Source: Flavobacterium defluvii (GTDB lineage Bacteria > Bacteroidota > Bacteroidia > Flavobacteriales > Flavobacteriaceae). Taken from it: 64,000 nucleotides of DNA. Both the position numbers and the translations under genes were made by a program. Shown here piece by piece: positions 26,111-35,364 of the stretch. Within the stretch, counting starts at the first letter, position 1, and the number at the start of each line of letters is the position of its first letter. The notes below the pieces were generated by a model. It was not told the DNA's origin. It searched no databases and was given only the letters and a program-made list of their open reading frames with translations. The DNA lies in assembly GCF_900129555.1 (NCBI RefSeq), contig NZ_FQWC01000001.1, positions 558,001 through 622,000 on the forward strand. The letters run 5' to 3'.

Positions 26111-27370
26111 TTACTCTTTTATAGTCAGTTTGACTAACTCAATTTTGTTGTTTGACGCCTGTTCTATAACGAAATGATACTTGTCAATTACAATTTTTTC
26201 GCCTTTTTGTGGAATTTCTTTCGTAGAATTAACTATAAAACCCCCCAATGTTCCGTATGAATCGTCTTCCGGAATCATCAATTTATATTCTTCGTTTAAA
26301 TATTCAACTTCTAACCTTGTAGAAAACAAATACTTTCCTTCTCCCAGCTCCTGTTCGATCAGCTCTTCGTCTAAATCGTGTTCGTCTTCAATTTCGCCAA
26401 AAAGTTCTTCAACTATATCTTCAATAGTTATTATTCCTGATGTTCCTCCATATTCATCTAAAACTACGGCTACATTTTTTCTCTTTTTAATTAAGATATT
26501 TAAAGCGTCTTTTATCAATATTGTTTCCGGAACGAATTCTACAGTCATTAAGACCGATTTTATAGTCTGCGGTTTTTTAAACAAATCAAATGAATGCACA
26601 TACCCTACAATATCATCAAGAGAGTTTTGACTTACAACGATTTTAGAATATCCTGTTTCTATAAAAAGCTCTTTAAGATCTGAAACTGTATCGAATAAAT
26701 CTATTGATACAAGCTCTATACGCGGCGTCATTATGTCGCGGGCTTTAACGCCTGAGAACTCTAACGCATTTTGAAAAATCTGAATTTCGGAATCGACTTC
26801 TTCGTCATCTTCAACCGAATTCATTTGCTCTGTAATATAATTTCCGAGTTCGATTTTACTGAAATAAAGCTGTACATGATCTCCTTCTGTTTTAAAGAAT
26901 TTCTTTAGAACAAGATCTGAAATCCAGATAAAAAATGTAGAGATATAATAAAATAACCGATAGAAAAGATATGCCGGAACTGCAAAAACTTTGATTAATG
27001 AATTGGCATAAATTTGAAAAAATACTTTTGGGAAAAATTCAGCTGTAATTAAAACTATAAATGTTGAAATTAAGGTTTGAACCAAAACAGTTGTTAAATC
27101 TGAGAATTGAAATCCAAAATCAATTATCCATTTCAAAACAACCTCTCCCATATAAAACCCATAAATTACCAGTGCTACATTGTTGCCAATAAGCATTGAA
27201 GCAATAAATTTTGAAGGATTTTCGGTAAGTTTAGTTAATATTTGAGACAAAAAATTATCTTGTTTTTTCTCAATTCCAAGATAAATTTTGTTTGAGGAAA
27301 TAAATGCTATTTCCATTCCCGAGAAAAAGGCAGATAGTATTAAACACAATATTATAATACTAATCTCCAT
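26111..27370 (-). CDS. CNNM/CorC-type membrane protein with CBS domains
   Basis: The 419-residue protein has a DUF21/CNNM transmembrane domain (about residues 1-190, starting ISIIILCLILSAFFSGMEIAF), a CBS pair (about 205-325, with ARDIMTPRIELVSID and DEYGGTSGIITIEDIVEELFGEI) and a C-terminal CorC_HlyC transporter-associated domain. Members are implicated in magnesium or other cation export; older annotations say hemolysin. GldE of gliding motility has the same architecture, but the gld neighbours are absent here, so I do not assign that name. It starts two bases after a small membrane-protein gene. Confidence 0.9.
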   Translation of the reverse strand: MEISIIILCLILSAFFSGMEIAFISSNKIYLGIEKKQDNFLSQILTKLTENPSKFIASMLIGNNVALVIYGFYMGEVVLKWIIDFGFQFSDLTTVLVQTLISTFIVLITAEFFPKVFFQIYANSLIKVFAVPAYLFYRLFYYISTFFIWISDLVLKKFFKTEGDHVQLYFSKIELGNYITEQMNSVEDDEEVDSEIQIFQNALEFSGVKARDIMTPRIELVSIDLFDTVSDLKELFIETGYSKIVVSQNSLDDIVGYVHSFDLFKKPQTIKSVLMTVEFVPETILIKDALNILIKKRKNVAVVLDEYGGTSGIITIEDIVEELFGEIEDEHDLDEELIEQELGEGKYLFSTRLEVEYLNEEYKLMIPEDDSYGTLGGFIVNSTKEIPQKGEKIVIDKYHFVIEQASNNKIELVKLTIKE

Positions 27371-27372
27371 TT

Positions 27373-27567
27373 TTATTGTTTTTTATTTCGGTCGTCGAAT
27401 TTCTTGACAAATCTTCTTCTAAAGAAAAACATAAATATTGCCATTCCTGCAATTACAAAACTCAACGGATAAGCTTCATTGTTTTCACTTAGTTTTATTG
27501 CTCCGTCATAAATAAAGTAAACAGCAAATAATATGTAAACGTATTGTGTATATTTTAAGTAACCCAT
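27373..27567 (-). CDS. Small two-helix membrane protein
   Basis: This 64-residue protein has two hydrophobic segments (about 5-23 and 33-49) followed by a strongly basic tail (RRRFVKKFDDRNKKQ), giving a cytoplasmic C-terminus by the positive-inside rule. It sits three bases after lptC and two bases before the CNNM gene, so it is almost certainly expressed. I do not recognise a named family. Confidence 0.75.
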   Translation of the reverse strand: MGYLKYTQYVYILFAVYFIYDGAIKLSENNEAYPLSFVIAGMAIFMFFFRRRFVKKFDDRNKKQ

Positions 27568-27570
27568 AAT

Positions 27571-28131
27571 TTATATTTTATCGTCATCTGATTCAATTTC
27601 ACCGCTTATTCGCTGCGAATTAATCACTTTGAAATCTTTGCTAAAATCAATTCCCTGTCCAAAAGAAACTCCTTTAGCATCTGTAAGTTTAAATTTTCTT
27701 TCTGTATAAAACCATTCATTTTTCTGGTCAAAATACAATTGTTCTGTTTCCAGAACCTGACCTGCTTCTGATGTAATTCTAACTTTTCCCTGCAGATCAA
27801 TTATACCTGTTGTTTTATACGAAACAGCATAATTTGCTTTTATAAAAGTACGCTTTTGTTTTTTATCGTAAAGCGTAACATCTATTCCTTTAGGAAATTC
27901 TGTAAAAGGGAAATCAAGATTCGAATAATCGAGCATTTTCGGACTTATTAAAACGCCTGTTATTCTGCCTGAGTCTGTGTATTTTATATTTACGGTATCG
28001 GCATCACTACCCGGAACGAATTCTGAGAAGTTAATTTTTTGAACTTCTTTAAAATTACTTTCGCACCCAAAAAACAGTGTCACAGCAAAAACTGTGACAA
28101 CGTTTATAATATATCTTTTTGGTAAATTCAT
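27571..28131 (-). CDS. lptC: LPS export periplasmic protein LptC
   Basis: The 186-residue protein is predicted to be a lipoprotein (lipobox FFGC, Cys23) rather than the single-helix anchored form of enterobacteria; this is usual in Bacteroidota. The beta-jellyroll pattern is clear: strand repeats including DSGRITGVLISPK, KANYAVSYKTTGIIDLQGKV and TEQLYFDQKNEWFYTERKF, ending in FGQGIDFSKDF, which is a common LptC/OstA ending. It accepts lipopolysaccharide from the inner-membrane ABC transporter and passes it to the periplasmic bridge. It lies in an envelope operon. Confidence 0.88.
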   Translation of the reverse strand: MNLPKRYIINVVTVFAVTLFFGCESNFKEVQKINFSEFVPGSDADTVNIKYTDSGRITGVLISPKMLDYSNLDFPFTEFPKGIDVTLYDKKQKRTFIKANYAVSYKTTGIIDLQGKVRITSEAGQVLETEQLYFDQKNEWFYTERKFKLTDAKGVSFGQGIDFSKDFKVINSQRISGEIESDDDKI

Positions 28132-28183
28132 TTGCCAAAAGTAGTAAATTGTGATGAGCTTAAAAAACCTTGCAAATGTATGC

Positions 28184-29410
28184 TTAGTTAAATTTACTTT
28201 TCACAAACCATCTGTCGTTAAATGAGAAGCTTAAACTAAAGTTCGTGTAGTTTTCTTTAACCAAACCTGCAGAAGTTGTTCCTCTTTTTCCAAACTCAAT
28301 TCCAAAATTTACATTTGAAAAAGTTCCCGTAATTGGAAGTCCGGCTCCTAATGACATTCCAACATCATTAATATCCTGATTATTAACCACCAAACCAAGT
28401 TTTTCATATTTTAAACCTGCTCTATAAGTAATTCTGCTAAAGTAACTTGCAAACGAACTATAATTTGGAATATAGTAACCTCCAATAGCGTATTTGTTGT
28501 ATTTTTCGTATTTAACATTTGGGCTTGAATTATAGTAATTAGCAAGTTCGCCTGCTCCCTGAAATGCAAGAGTTGTACCAACCAGCCATTTTCTGGCTTC
28601 TCCAATACCAACACCAAAAGTTACTTTATTTGGAAGTTTTAAATCTGTATCTACAGGATCTGCATTAACAGGATCTGGATCGCCATCTACTTCTATCGTT
28701 CTTTTACTAACTGAATTTAAAGTACTTCCAAAAGTGTAGCTTAAACTAGTGTACATGTTTAATTTTTTAGAAACTTTAGTTTGATACATGGTCCCAATAT
28801 TAAAATTAACTCCTGATAATTCTGATGAGTTTATTTCTCTACTGGCATTTTGAACACCTGTTACACCTTCAATTGTAGTAGTTGTGATTTTTCCAAAGTT
28901 ATATTGTAAATCTGCTCCAATATTCCACTTTGGTGTAATTTTATATCCTAAACCAAAAAATACTTTGTTAACGCCGCCTTTTCCTTCAAGCTGGCTGCTA
29001 ATAGCACCTTGGTCAGTATTTATATCTGAAATTTTATATCCTACAGAAGAAAGCGGTACTAAACCAAATCCAACTCCAAATTTTCCCATTGGAATTCCCA
29101 ATGCTAAATAATCAAAAGTAGATCTTTGTGCTTTTGAAGATTCTGAACTGCTCTTTATATTATTAACTGCAAAAGTTCCTCCAACTGAAAATGTCGTTTG
29201 ACCAAGACTGGCATAACTTGCCGGATTTTCAATATTCAGGTGAATACTATCCTGTTCAACTGCAACTCCTGCCATAGAACGGTTTTCAAGAGTTCCTTTA
29301 AATCTTGTATCTCCAATTCCGTAAAAAGAATATGGCGAAGAAGTACCTTGCTGAGCAAATGAAACGAACGAGATAAGCAAACAAGCACTTATTATAATTT
29401 TTTTAATCAT
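28184..29410 (-). CDS. Outer-membrane beta-barrel protein
   Basis: The 408-residue protein has a signal peptide (MIKKIIISACLLISFVSFAQ), an N-terminal GTSSPYSFYGIGDTRFKG block, and then repeated amphipathic strands with aromatic girdle residues, ending in FSLSFSFNDRWFVKSKFN. This is the look of an OmpP1/FadL-like or PorV-like barrel. Its start overlaps the end of coaX by eight bases and lptC follows after 52 bases. The ligand is unknown. Confidence 0.8.
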   Translation of the reverse strand: MIKKIIISACLLISFVSFAQQGTSSPYSFYGIGDTRFKGTLENRSMAGVAVEQDSIHLNIENPASYASLGQTTFSVGGTFAVNNIKSSSESSKAQRSTFDYLALGIPMGKFGVGFGLVPLSSVGYKISDINTDQGAISSQLEGKGGVNKVFFGLGYKITPKWNIGADLQYNFGKITTTTIEGVTGVQNASREINSSELSGVNFNIGTMYQTKVSKKLNMYTSLSYTFGSTLNSVSKRTIEVDGDPDPVNADPVDTDLKLPNKVTFGVGIGEARKWLVGTTLAFQGAGELANYYNSSPNVKYEKYNKYAIGGYYIPNYSSFASYFSRITYRAGLKYEKLGLVVNNQDINDVGMSLGAGLPITGTFSNVNFGIEFGKRGTTSAGLVKENYTNFSLSFSFNDRWFVKSKFN

Positions 29411-30137
29411 TGTCGATTTTATATTGAAATGTTTGGTTCAAACTTTCCAGAAGGAAATTTGAATTGGCAAATATGGTATTTTTTAATCGTTTAGCCAAAA
29501 ATTCTGCATCACCTCCCGTTAAAATTATTATAAAATTTGAAAAGTTTGCCCGATATTCATCGATAAAACCGTCAATCTCATAGATGAATCCGTTAACAAC
29601 TCCAGAATGAATGGCCTGTGCTGTTGAGTTTCCTATATAAGAATTAGGAGCTTCTAAATTCAGCAAAGGCAGTCTGGCTGTGAAATTATGCAGCGATTCA
29701 TACCTCAAACGAAGTCCCGGAGAAATTGCTCCGCCCAGATAATTGTCATTTTCGTCGATGAAATCGTAGGTTATGCAAGTTCCGGCATCAATAACTAATC
29801 TGTTTTGTTTCGGAAATTTGAGTGTCGCACCTGCCGCCAAAATCATACGGTCGATTCCTAACGTTTTTGGCGTTGCGTATTTATTATGGAAAGGAAAAAT
29901 ATCTTCGTGAGAAAAAAAATGAACGTTCAGCTGATTTTCAAAATTCATGAAAGATTGTTTTTCGACAGATCCAACCGAAGAAACGATCAAATCTGAGCAA
30001 TTTTGAAACTTTTCTAAAATTTTTTTAATTTTTTCTTCAAGTTCTTTTTTCTCAAAAATAAAATTTTCAAGAACATTACTTCCCTCAAAGACAGCTGCTT
30101 TAATTCGAGTATTACCAACATCAACTGTTAAAACCAT
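29403..30137 (-). CDS. coaX: Type III pantothenate kinase
   Basis: The 244-residue enzyme phosphorylates pantothenate, the first step to coenzyme A. Motifs of the acetate/sugar kinase fold are in order: VDVGNTRIKAAVF near the N-terminus, LGIDRMILAAGA, the DAGTCITYDFID block and GGAISPGLRLR, with TGGDAEFL near the C-terminus. The frame is open a further 87 codons upstream, across the tRNA-Phe gene, but the ATG at 30137 gives exactly the CoaX N-terminus and avoids the tRNA. Its 3' end overlaps the barrel-protein gene by eight bases. Confidence 0.95.
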   Translation of the reverse strand: MVLTVDVGNTRIKAAVFEGSNVLENFIFEKKELEEKIKKILEKFQNCSDLIVSSVGSVEKQSFMNFENQLNVHFFSHEDIFPFHNKYATPKTLGIDRMILAAGATLKFPKQNRLVIDAGTCITYDFIDENDNYLGGAISPGLRLRYESLHNFTARLPLLNLEAPNSYIGNSTAQAIHSGVVNGFIYEIDGFIDEYRANFSNFIIILTGGDAEFLAKRLKNTIFANSNFLLESLNQTFQYKIDND

Positions 30138-30189
30138 TTTTATTTTTTTACCATTGCGAAGATACGAATTGATTTTTTTAAAAAAATGT

Positions 30190-30220
30190 TTTGCATAAAC
30201 GGAAAATGATTCTATCTTTG
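30190..30220 (+). promoter_or_regulatory. tRNA-Phe promoter (consensus Bacteroidota)
   Basis: TTTG at 30190-30193 and TATCTTTG at 30213-30220 are separated by exactly 19 bases, a perfect match to the TTTG-N19-TAnnTTTG consensus of the Bacteroidota primary sigma factor. Transcription would start about 15 bases before the tRNA. Confidence 0.85.
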
Positions 30221-30241
30221 CACCCGCAATACGCACAAGAC

Positions 30242-30317
30242 GGTACCTTAGCTCAGATGGTAGAGCAATGGACTGAAAATCCATGTGTCCCTGGTTCGAT
30301 CCCTGGAGGTACCACCA
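30242..30317 (+). tRNA. tRNA-Phe (anticodon GAA), CCA encoded
   Basis: The cloverleaf is clear: acceptor stem GGTACCT/AGGTACC, D arm GCTCAGATGGTAGAGC, anticodon stem ATGGA/TCCAT around CTGAAAA (anticodon GAA), five-base variable loop and T arm with loop TTCGATC. The 3' CCA is encoded (30315-30317). The T stem reads CCTGG on both sides, so its middle pair is a T-T mismatch while the other four pairs are Watson-Crick. A consensus promoter lies upstream and a terminator follows immediately. Confidence 0.97.
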
Positions 30318-30319
30318 AA

Positions 30320-30347
30320 ACCCGAATAGAAATATTCGGGTTTTTTG
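30320..30347 (+). terminator. Terminator after tRNA-Phe
   Basis: ACCCGAATA (30320-30328) pairs with TATTCGGGT (30333-30341) around a GAAA loop and is followed by a T run. It begins three bases after the tRNA CCA. Confidence 0.9.
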
Positions 30348-30621
30348 TTTTTTATGCTTTCCTTTTTCTACAGCTAACAGTGCTAAAAATTTACACAAAT
30401 GTTCGCAAAGTTATAATTTAAGCTTTGCGTTTTTATGTTTTTCTTTGTTGCTAAAACCTTCTCTTCTTCTCTCTTTGTAAACTTTTGATTACCAAAAAAC
30501 AAAAAGTTAATAACTAACATGATTTTGTTAAAAAAGTATCAACTGAATAAAAAAATATCTATTATATTCGTAAAATCGTATTTAAAATTTTTATTTACTA
30601 ACAAAAACACGGAGCGTTTTT

Positions 30622-32118
30622 ATGGGTAAAACTTCTACTAAAGGTATTTGGAAAGTAATTTCTGCCTCTTCTATGGGAACTATGATTGAATGGTACGATT
30701 TCTATATTTTTGGAAGTTTGGCCGTGGTAATTTCAACTAAATTTTTTCCCAGTGACAATCCTACAGCAGCATTTTTATCTACTTTGGCCACTTTTGCAGC
30801 CGGTTTTGTTGTAAGGCCTTTTGGCGCTTTGTTCTTCGGAAGACTTGGAGATATTATTGGCCGAAAATATACTTTTATGGCCACTCTGTTATTAATGGGC
30901 GGCTCTACCTTTTTAATAGGATGCATTCCGAGTTACGAAACCATTGGATTTCTTGCTCCTTTATTAGTTTTAATTTTACGTTTGCTGCAAGGTTTAGCAC
31001 TTGGAGGAGAATACGGCGGCGCAGCTACTTATGTCGCTGAGCATGCTCCTGTTGGCCAAAAAGGATATTGGACGTCATGGATTCAAACTACTGCAACTGT
31101 TGGTTTATTTATTTCTTTGATGGTTATTCTGGCTACTAAAAGTGTTCTTTCTAGTGAATCTTTTGATTCCTGGGGATGGCGTGTCCCTTTTTGGGTTTCT
31201 ATTGTTATGGTTGGTATTTCATACTTGATTAGAAAAAACATGGACGAATCGCCTGTTTTTGCAAAAGCCAAAAAAGAAGGAACAACAAGTACAAACCCGT
31301 TAAAGGAAAGTTTTGGAAACCGATATAATCTAAAATTTGTTTTGCTGGCTTTATTTGGTGCTACGATGGGACAAGGTGTTGTTTGGTATACAGGGCAATT
31401 CTACGCCATGAGCTTTATGAAAACGGTTATGAATATTGATTCTTCGCAGGTTGACAGTTTACTTGGAATTGCGCTTTTGTTAGGAACTCCATTTTTTATT
31501 GTTTTTGGATGGCTGAGCGATAAAGTCGGAAGAAAATACATTATGATGCTTGGAATGCTGCTTGCTATTTTATTCTACAGACCTATATATAAGATGATGT
31601 ACAACACGACCGATGTTAATTACAAAACCGAAATTGTAGATGCAACAACACAAAGCGTTGAAAAATTAAAGAATAATGACATAATTACCTCAATTTCAAA
31701 AACCTATACCGACGGAACTACGTATGTAGAAAAGAAGACAGATTTTGCTAATAAGAAGAAATCTCAAAGTAGTGTTATTATAAATATCAATTCTGGCGAC
31801 GAATGGACACTTATTTTTTTAGTTTTCATTCAGGTACTATTTGTTACAATGGTTTATGGGCCAATTGCAGCATTTTTAGTGGAGATGTTTCCAACTAAAA
31901 TAAGATATACTTCGATGTCACTTCCTTATCATGTAGGAAATGGAATTTTTGGAGGTTTGCTGCCAGCAATTTCAACTTATTTTGTAACACATGCAAAAGC
32001 AGCCGGAAAAAGTGATTTTTATCTTGACGGACTTTGGTATCCTATTATAATTGCTTCAATCTGTTTTGTGATTGGAATGGTATACGTAGATAATAAAAAC
32101 AAAATTAATCATCTTTAA
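30622..32118 (+). CDS. MFS metabolite:H+ symporter (MHS family) with a periplasmic loop insertion
   Basis: The 498-residue inner-membrane protein has twelve predicted helices. The N-terminal MIEWYDFYIFG and the loop 2-3 motif GRLGDIIGRKYTF are hallmarks of the metabolite:H+ symporter group (ProP, ShiA, KgtP relatives), as is RLLQGLALGGEYGGAATYVAEHAP. Between helices 9 and 10 there is a hydrophilic segment of about 75 residues (roughly 318-394) that ordinary members lack, which topology places outside the membrane. Substrate is unknown. The 75-residue membrane protein that follows after 11 bases is probably its partner. The 274-base gap upstream holds only the tRNA terminator and an A/T-rich stretch with one CGCAAAG/CTTTGCG dyad at 30404-30429. 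Confidence 0.9.
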   Translation: MGKTSTKGIWKVISASSMGTMIEWYDFYIFGSLAVVISTKFFPSDNPTAAFLSTLATFAAGFVVRPFGALFFGRLGDIIGRKYTFMATLLLMGGSTFLIGCIPSYETIGFLAPLLVLILRLLQGLALGGEYGGAATYVAEHAPVGQKGYWTSWIQTTATVGLFISLMVILATKSVLSSESFDSWGWRVPFWVSIVMVGISYLIRKNMDESPVFAKAKKEGTTSTNPLKESFGNRYNLKFVLLALFGATMGQGVVWYTGQFYAMSFMKTVMNIDSSQVDSLLGIALLLGTPFFIVFGWLSDKVGRKYIMMLGMLLAILFYRPIYKMMYNTTDVNYKTEIVDATTQSVEKLKNNDIITSISKTYTDGTTYVEKKTDFANKKKSQSSVIININSGDEWTLIFLVFIQVLFVTMVYGPIAAFLVEMFPTKIRYTSMSLPYHVGNGIFGGLLPAISTYFVTHAKAAGKSDFYLDGLWYPIIIASICFVIGMVYVDNKNKINHL

Positions 32119-32129
32119 AATTTAAAAAC

Positions 32130-32357
32130 ATGAACAAAATCAAACAAGCTCTAGGCGTTTTATGGGTTATTTTAGCAATTGCAGCCACTTACTTTTGTGT
32201 TTTTGAATTTGGATTGCCTAAATTATTATCAGATCAGCAAGATGATTTAGTGTTTGGTATTATTATTCTTTTTATTCTTACGCCTCTAATTGTTTTGGGA
32301 TTAGGAACTTTTGGCTATTTTGCCGTAATTGGAGAGTATAACAACAAAAAGAAATAA
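32130..32357 (+). CDS. Small two-helix membrane protein next to an MFS symporter
   Basis: The 75-residue protein has two hydrophobic segments (about residues 8-29 and 42-66) and a short basic tail. It begins 11 bases after the symporter gene and is followed by a strong terminator, so the two form a two-gene unit. I recall small Bacteroidota membrane proteins of this type (a DUF6814-like family) beside MFS genes, but cannot verify the family here. A role as an accessory subunit is inference from position. Confidence 0.75.
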   Translation: MNKIKQALGVLWVILAIAATYFCVFEFGLPKLLSDQQDDLVFGIIILFILTPLIVLGLGTFGYFAVIGEYNNKKK

Positions 32358-32382
32358 ACAAAAACAATAAACAACTAAACCG

Positions 32383-32420
32383 AAAAGGGCTGTCTATTTT
32401 TCAATAGAACAGCCCTTTTT
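32383..32420. terminator. Bidirectional terminator between symporter unit and amylase
   Basis: AAAAGGGCTGT (32383-32393) pairs with ACAGCCCTTTT (32409-32419), extended by an inner TCTATT/AATAGA stem. T runs lie on both sides, so it can serve both converging units. Confidence 0.85.
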
Positions 32421-32467
32421 CATTACTAACCAAACCAAATTTTAATGTTCGAGAAATATTTTCACAT

Positions 32468-35341
32468 TTATTTTTTGATAAATTTCATTACCTGAGTTTT
32501 ATTGTTTTCATCAGAAGCTTTTACGATATACAAACCAGTTTGTAATTCACTTACGCCAAATTGAAAATCAGTATTTCCGTTAGAATTAAAGCTTTTTACC
32601 AATTGCCCTGAAATTGAATAAACCTGAACTTTTGTAAAAGCATTATTTAAAGTAAAATAATTTGAAACCGGATTTGGGTACAAACTCACTGAACTTCCTT
32701 TTTCAAAATCATCGATAGCAAGATTTGCCGTTTTGTTACCATAAATTCTATATTCTCCAGCTGGTAAATTTATTGCTGCATTTACATCAGTAACATTTAT
32801 TGTTGTGTTGTCCATTAAATTGTACCAAGTTCCTGTGTATGGAAAACCAGTTGCTACATTTTGTGCCGAAGTATCAAAATTGGCTAAAATTACAACGTCT
32901 TTTAACTGAGTTGAAGACAAACTCGCATTTGTAATTTTTATATTTACTGTCAATGAGTTTGCATTTGTCATTGTTGCAGTTCCCAAAAATACCGGCTCTA
33001 CAGTTTTAAGTGTAATCATTTTTGCCCAATCGTTGTAGATTTTATTTCTATTTGAATCTCCTAACCAATTGTTAACCCATTGCGGCTGTGGTTTTGTATC
33101 TAATTTACAATCTCCAGAAATTGTTGCAGAAGCATCATTTACCGTTCCGTCGTTACAAGTATAAATAGATTTTTCCCAACCTAATTCGCCAAAATGCCAA
33201 ATCATTTTTGGCCCCGGAACCAGTAAAGAAACGGCTCCAATTGCAGACATTCTTGACAAAGCTGTGTTTAATGTTTTTACATTATATGCTCCGTTTGAAG
33301 CTCCGTATTGAATATTTTTATACATCAATCTTTCTTCATCATGACTTTCTGCATAACCCATTAAACGATTTGCTGTAAAACCACGATTTGAACTCAACAT
33401 TCTTGAAATGTTACTGCTTGAAGCATATCCCATTGACAATTGATTGTATTGGTCTGTCATTTTTCCCCACATCATGATACCTTTGCTTGGTGTTTCGGCA
33501 ATCCTGTAATTTGCCCATTGTTGTTCTTCAGTATCAGTTCCTAAATGCTCGAAAATTGTATAATGAGTTGGATCTAAACTCCAGGAATAATCCGCATATT
33601 TCTTTAAAATATCAACTCTGTCTTGCTGATATCCATTTGTACAAGATTCATCAGATGCAGTACAAGCCTGTGTAAATCCTTTGGTTAAATCCCAACGGAA
33701 ACCATCAATTTTATACTCCTGAATCCATTGCTTAATTACTCTTTCTACATAGTATTGTGTTTTTAGAGATTGATGATTAAAATCTTCTCCAACACTATAA
33801 GTATGTTTTGCAACGGTATTAAAATAAGGATTTTCGGCCGTTGGAGATCCAAAACCATCTCCATCAGGATCGTTCATCCACATTCTAACCATTGGATTTC
33901 TTCCAAAAGCGTGATTTAACGCAACATCAAGAATAACCGCAATTCCGTTTTGGTGAAAAACATCGATTAATTCTTTTAACTTGTCTGACGACCCATAAAA
34001 CTTATCCAAAGCCATATGAAACGAAGTATTGTAGCCCCAGCTTTCATTGCCTTCAAATTCCATTACTGGCATTAATTCGATCGCATTTATTTTAAGATTT
34101 TTAAAATAATCGATCTTATCTATCAAACTTTGATAGTTACGAGCAGCGTCAAAATCGCGAACTAAAACTTCGTAAACTACCAGTTTTTCTTTTGCTGGTT
34201 TTACAAAGTTTGTTACCTGCCAATTATAAGGAGTTTGTCCGGTTTTTAAAACTGTAACTTCAAATTGTTGTCCTGCAGGATACGCAGGAATATTTGGATA
34301 AGAAGCCGCAGGAATTCCAGAATCATCATAAGGAGATAAAACCAAAGTCGAATATGGATCGGCAGTTTTTACCAATGAAGGAGAATTAGCAAGAGGAGTT
34401 GTATCTACAACCCAATATTGATAGGTATTGTTTACACCAGAAACCAAGCCTGTTATTTCTAACCAAAACTTACCAGATGTCGGATCTTTTTTCATGGCAT
34501 ACGCCGAAGTTGGCTGCCAGTTATTGAAGCTTCCCGCAACGTAAACGAAGTCTTTTAAAGGTGCATCTAAAACCAAAGTTGCTTTTGTAGCATCTGCTGA
34601 ATTGTAATTAATTCCATCAACCAAACCTGTTGGCATAGCTTCTGATACTGTATTCGGGTTTACTACAACTGAGAATTTTTTTGAAATCGTCGTTGCTCCC
34701 TGAACTGCAATTAATTCATAACTCTGATTGCTAGTTACACCAGAAGCTGTAAAAGAATAGCTTGATGTACTTGAATTTGTATTAATAACAACTCCATTTG
34801 CTTTTAAAGAATAACTTGCGGCTCCGTTTGTATTTGTTGCCGTAATATTAAAGTTAGATCCTGATGAAATAATTGTTGCGCTATTTTCAACAGGAGAAGT
34901 TAATGTTACCTGAAAAGATCCTACTTCAACTAAAATATCCTGAGATTTTTTATCGCCAGTTCCGTTTTTAGCTTTAATTAAAAATCCAATTCTTCCAATT
35001 CCTGTTGTATTGTAATAAGTTGTTGGAACAATTGTTTTTGTATAAGTATCTGTAGCAGAATTATAGGTAAACTTGCTCGCTTCTGTTGAGTTTTCCCAAG
35101 AACCATTATCAGGAGTACCTTTTTGTGTTGTGTCATTAGTGTCAAAAGCCCACGCCCACATATAAAGAGAATGATCTGTAACTCCCCATGTAGCTTCATT
35201 AATACTGCTTCCATTAATTGTAATAGTTATAGAAGTAGTCTCTTCAAAAGATCCAGGGCTAACAGAATAAGTAACCGTTTGCTGCTGTGCAAATGAAAAC
35301 ACAGACAACAAAAGGAAAAATAAGAGTAAAGTTTTTTTCAT
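32468..35341 (-). CDS. Secreted GH13 alpha-amylase with T9SS sorting domain
   Basis: The 957-residue enzyme has a signal peptide ending SFAQ, N-terminal Ig-like starch-associated domains (about 22-330, including a CBM48-like stretch with VAGSFNNWQPTSAYAMKK), a GH13 barrel (about 385-860) and a T9SS type A C-terminal domain (about 880-957; SLYPNPVSN, GLYIVKA, MKFIKK). Catalytic residues are visible: the nucleophile aspartate in DGFRWDLTKGF (about 545), the acid/base glutamate in FEHLG (about 598) and the transition-state aspartate in SHDEE (about 667). It should be exported across the outer membrane and cut starch outside or on the cell surface, feeding the SusCD pair encoded upstream. A partial terminator precedes it. 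Confidence 0.94.
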   Translation of the reverse strand: MKKTLLLFFLLLSVFSFAQQQTVTYSVSPGSFEETTSITITINGSSINEATWGVTDHSLYMWAWAFDTNDTTQKGTPDNGSWENSTEASKFTYNSATDTYTKTIVPTTYYNTTGIGRIGFLIKAKNGTGDKKSQDILVEVGSFQVTLTSPVENSATIISSGSNFNITATNTNGAASYSLKANGVVINTNSSTSSYSFTASGVTSNQSYELIAVQGATTISKKFSVVVNPNTVSEAMPTGLVDGINYNSADATKATLVLDAPLKDFVYVAGSFNNWQPTSAYAMKKDPTSGKFWLEITGLVSGVNNTYQYWVVDTTPLANSPSLVKTADPYSTLVLSPYDDSGIPAASYPNIPAYPAGQQFEVTVLKTGQTPYNWQVTNFVKPAKEKLVVYEVLVRDFDAARNYQSLIDKIDYFKNLKINAIELMPVMEFEGNESWGYNTSFHMALDKFYGSSDKLKELIDVFHQNGIAVILDVALNHAFGRNPMVRMWMNDPDGDGFGSPTAENPYFNTVAKHTYSVGEDFNHQSLKTQYYVERVIKQWIQEYKIDGFRWDLTKGFTQACTASDESCTNGYQQDRVDILKKYADYSWSLDPTHYTIFEHLGTDTEEQQWANYRIAETPSKGIMMWGKMTDQYNQLSMGYASSSNISRMLSSNRGFTANRLMGYAESHDEERLMYKNIQYGASNGAYNVKTLNTALSRMSAIGAVSLLVPGPKMIWHFGELGWEKSIYTCNDGTVNDASATISGDCKLDTKPQPQWVNNWLGDSNRNKIYNDWAKMITLKTVEPVFLGTATMTNANSLTVNIKITNASLSSTQLKDVVILANFDTSAQNVATGFPYTGTWYNLMDNTTINVTDVNAAINLPAGEYRIYGNKTANLAIDDFEKGSSVSLYPNPVSNYFTLNNAFTKVQVYSISGQLVKSFNSNGNTDFQFGVSELQTGLYIVKASDENNKTQVMKFIKK

Positions 35342-35364
35342 AATAATTCGGTTAGTTAATTATT

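Noticed and set aside
26181..26630. 149-codon Ser-rich plus-strand frame
   Set aside because: It is the antisense shadow of the CNNM/CBS gene; its Ser/Ile-rich composition is what the complement of that gene would give.
26111..27370. Assignment as gliding protein GldE
   Set aside because: The architecture matches, but gldD and other gld genes are absent from the neighbourhood, so only the CNNM/CBS family is claimed.
30138..30398. Upstream extension of coaX by 87 codons
   Set aside because: The extension crosses the tRNA-Phe gene on the other strand and has no family match; the CoaX N-terminus starts at 30137.
30191..30421. Open frame on the plus strand through tRNA-Phe
   Set aside because: It is the tRNA gene and its terminator read as protein; the cloverleaf and promoter explain the sequence.
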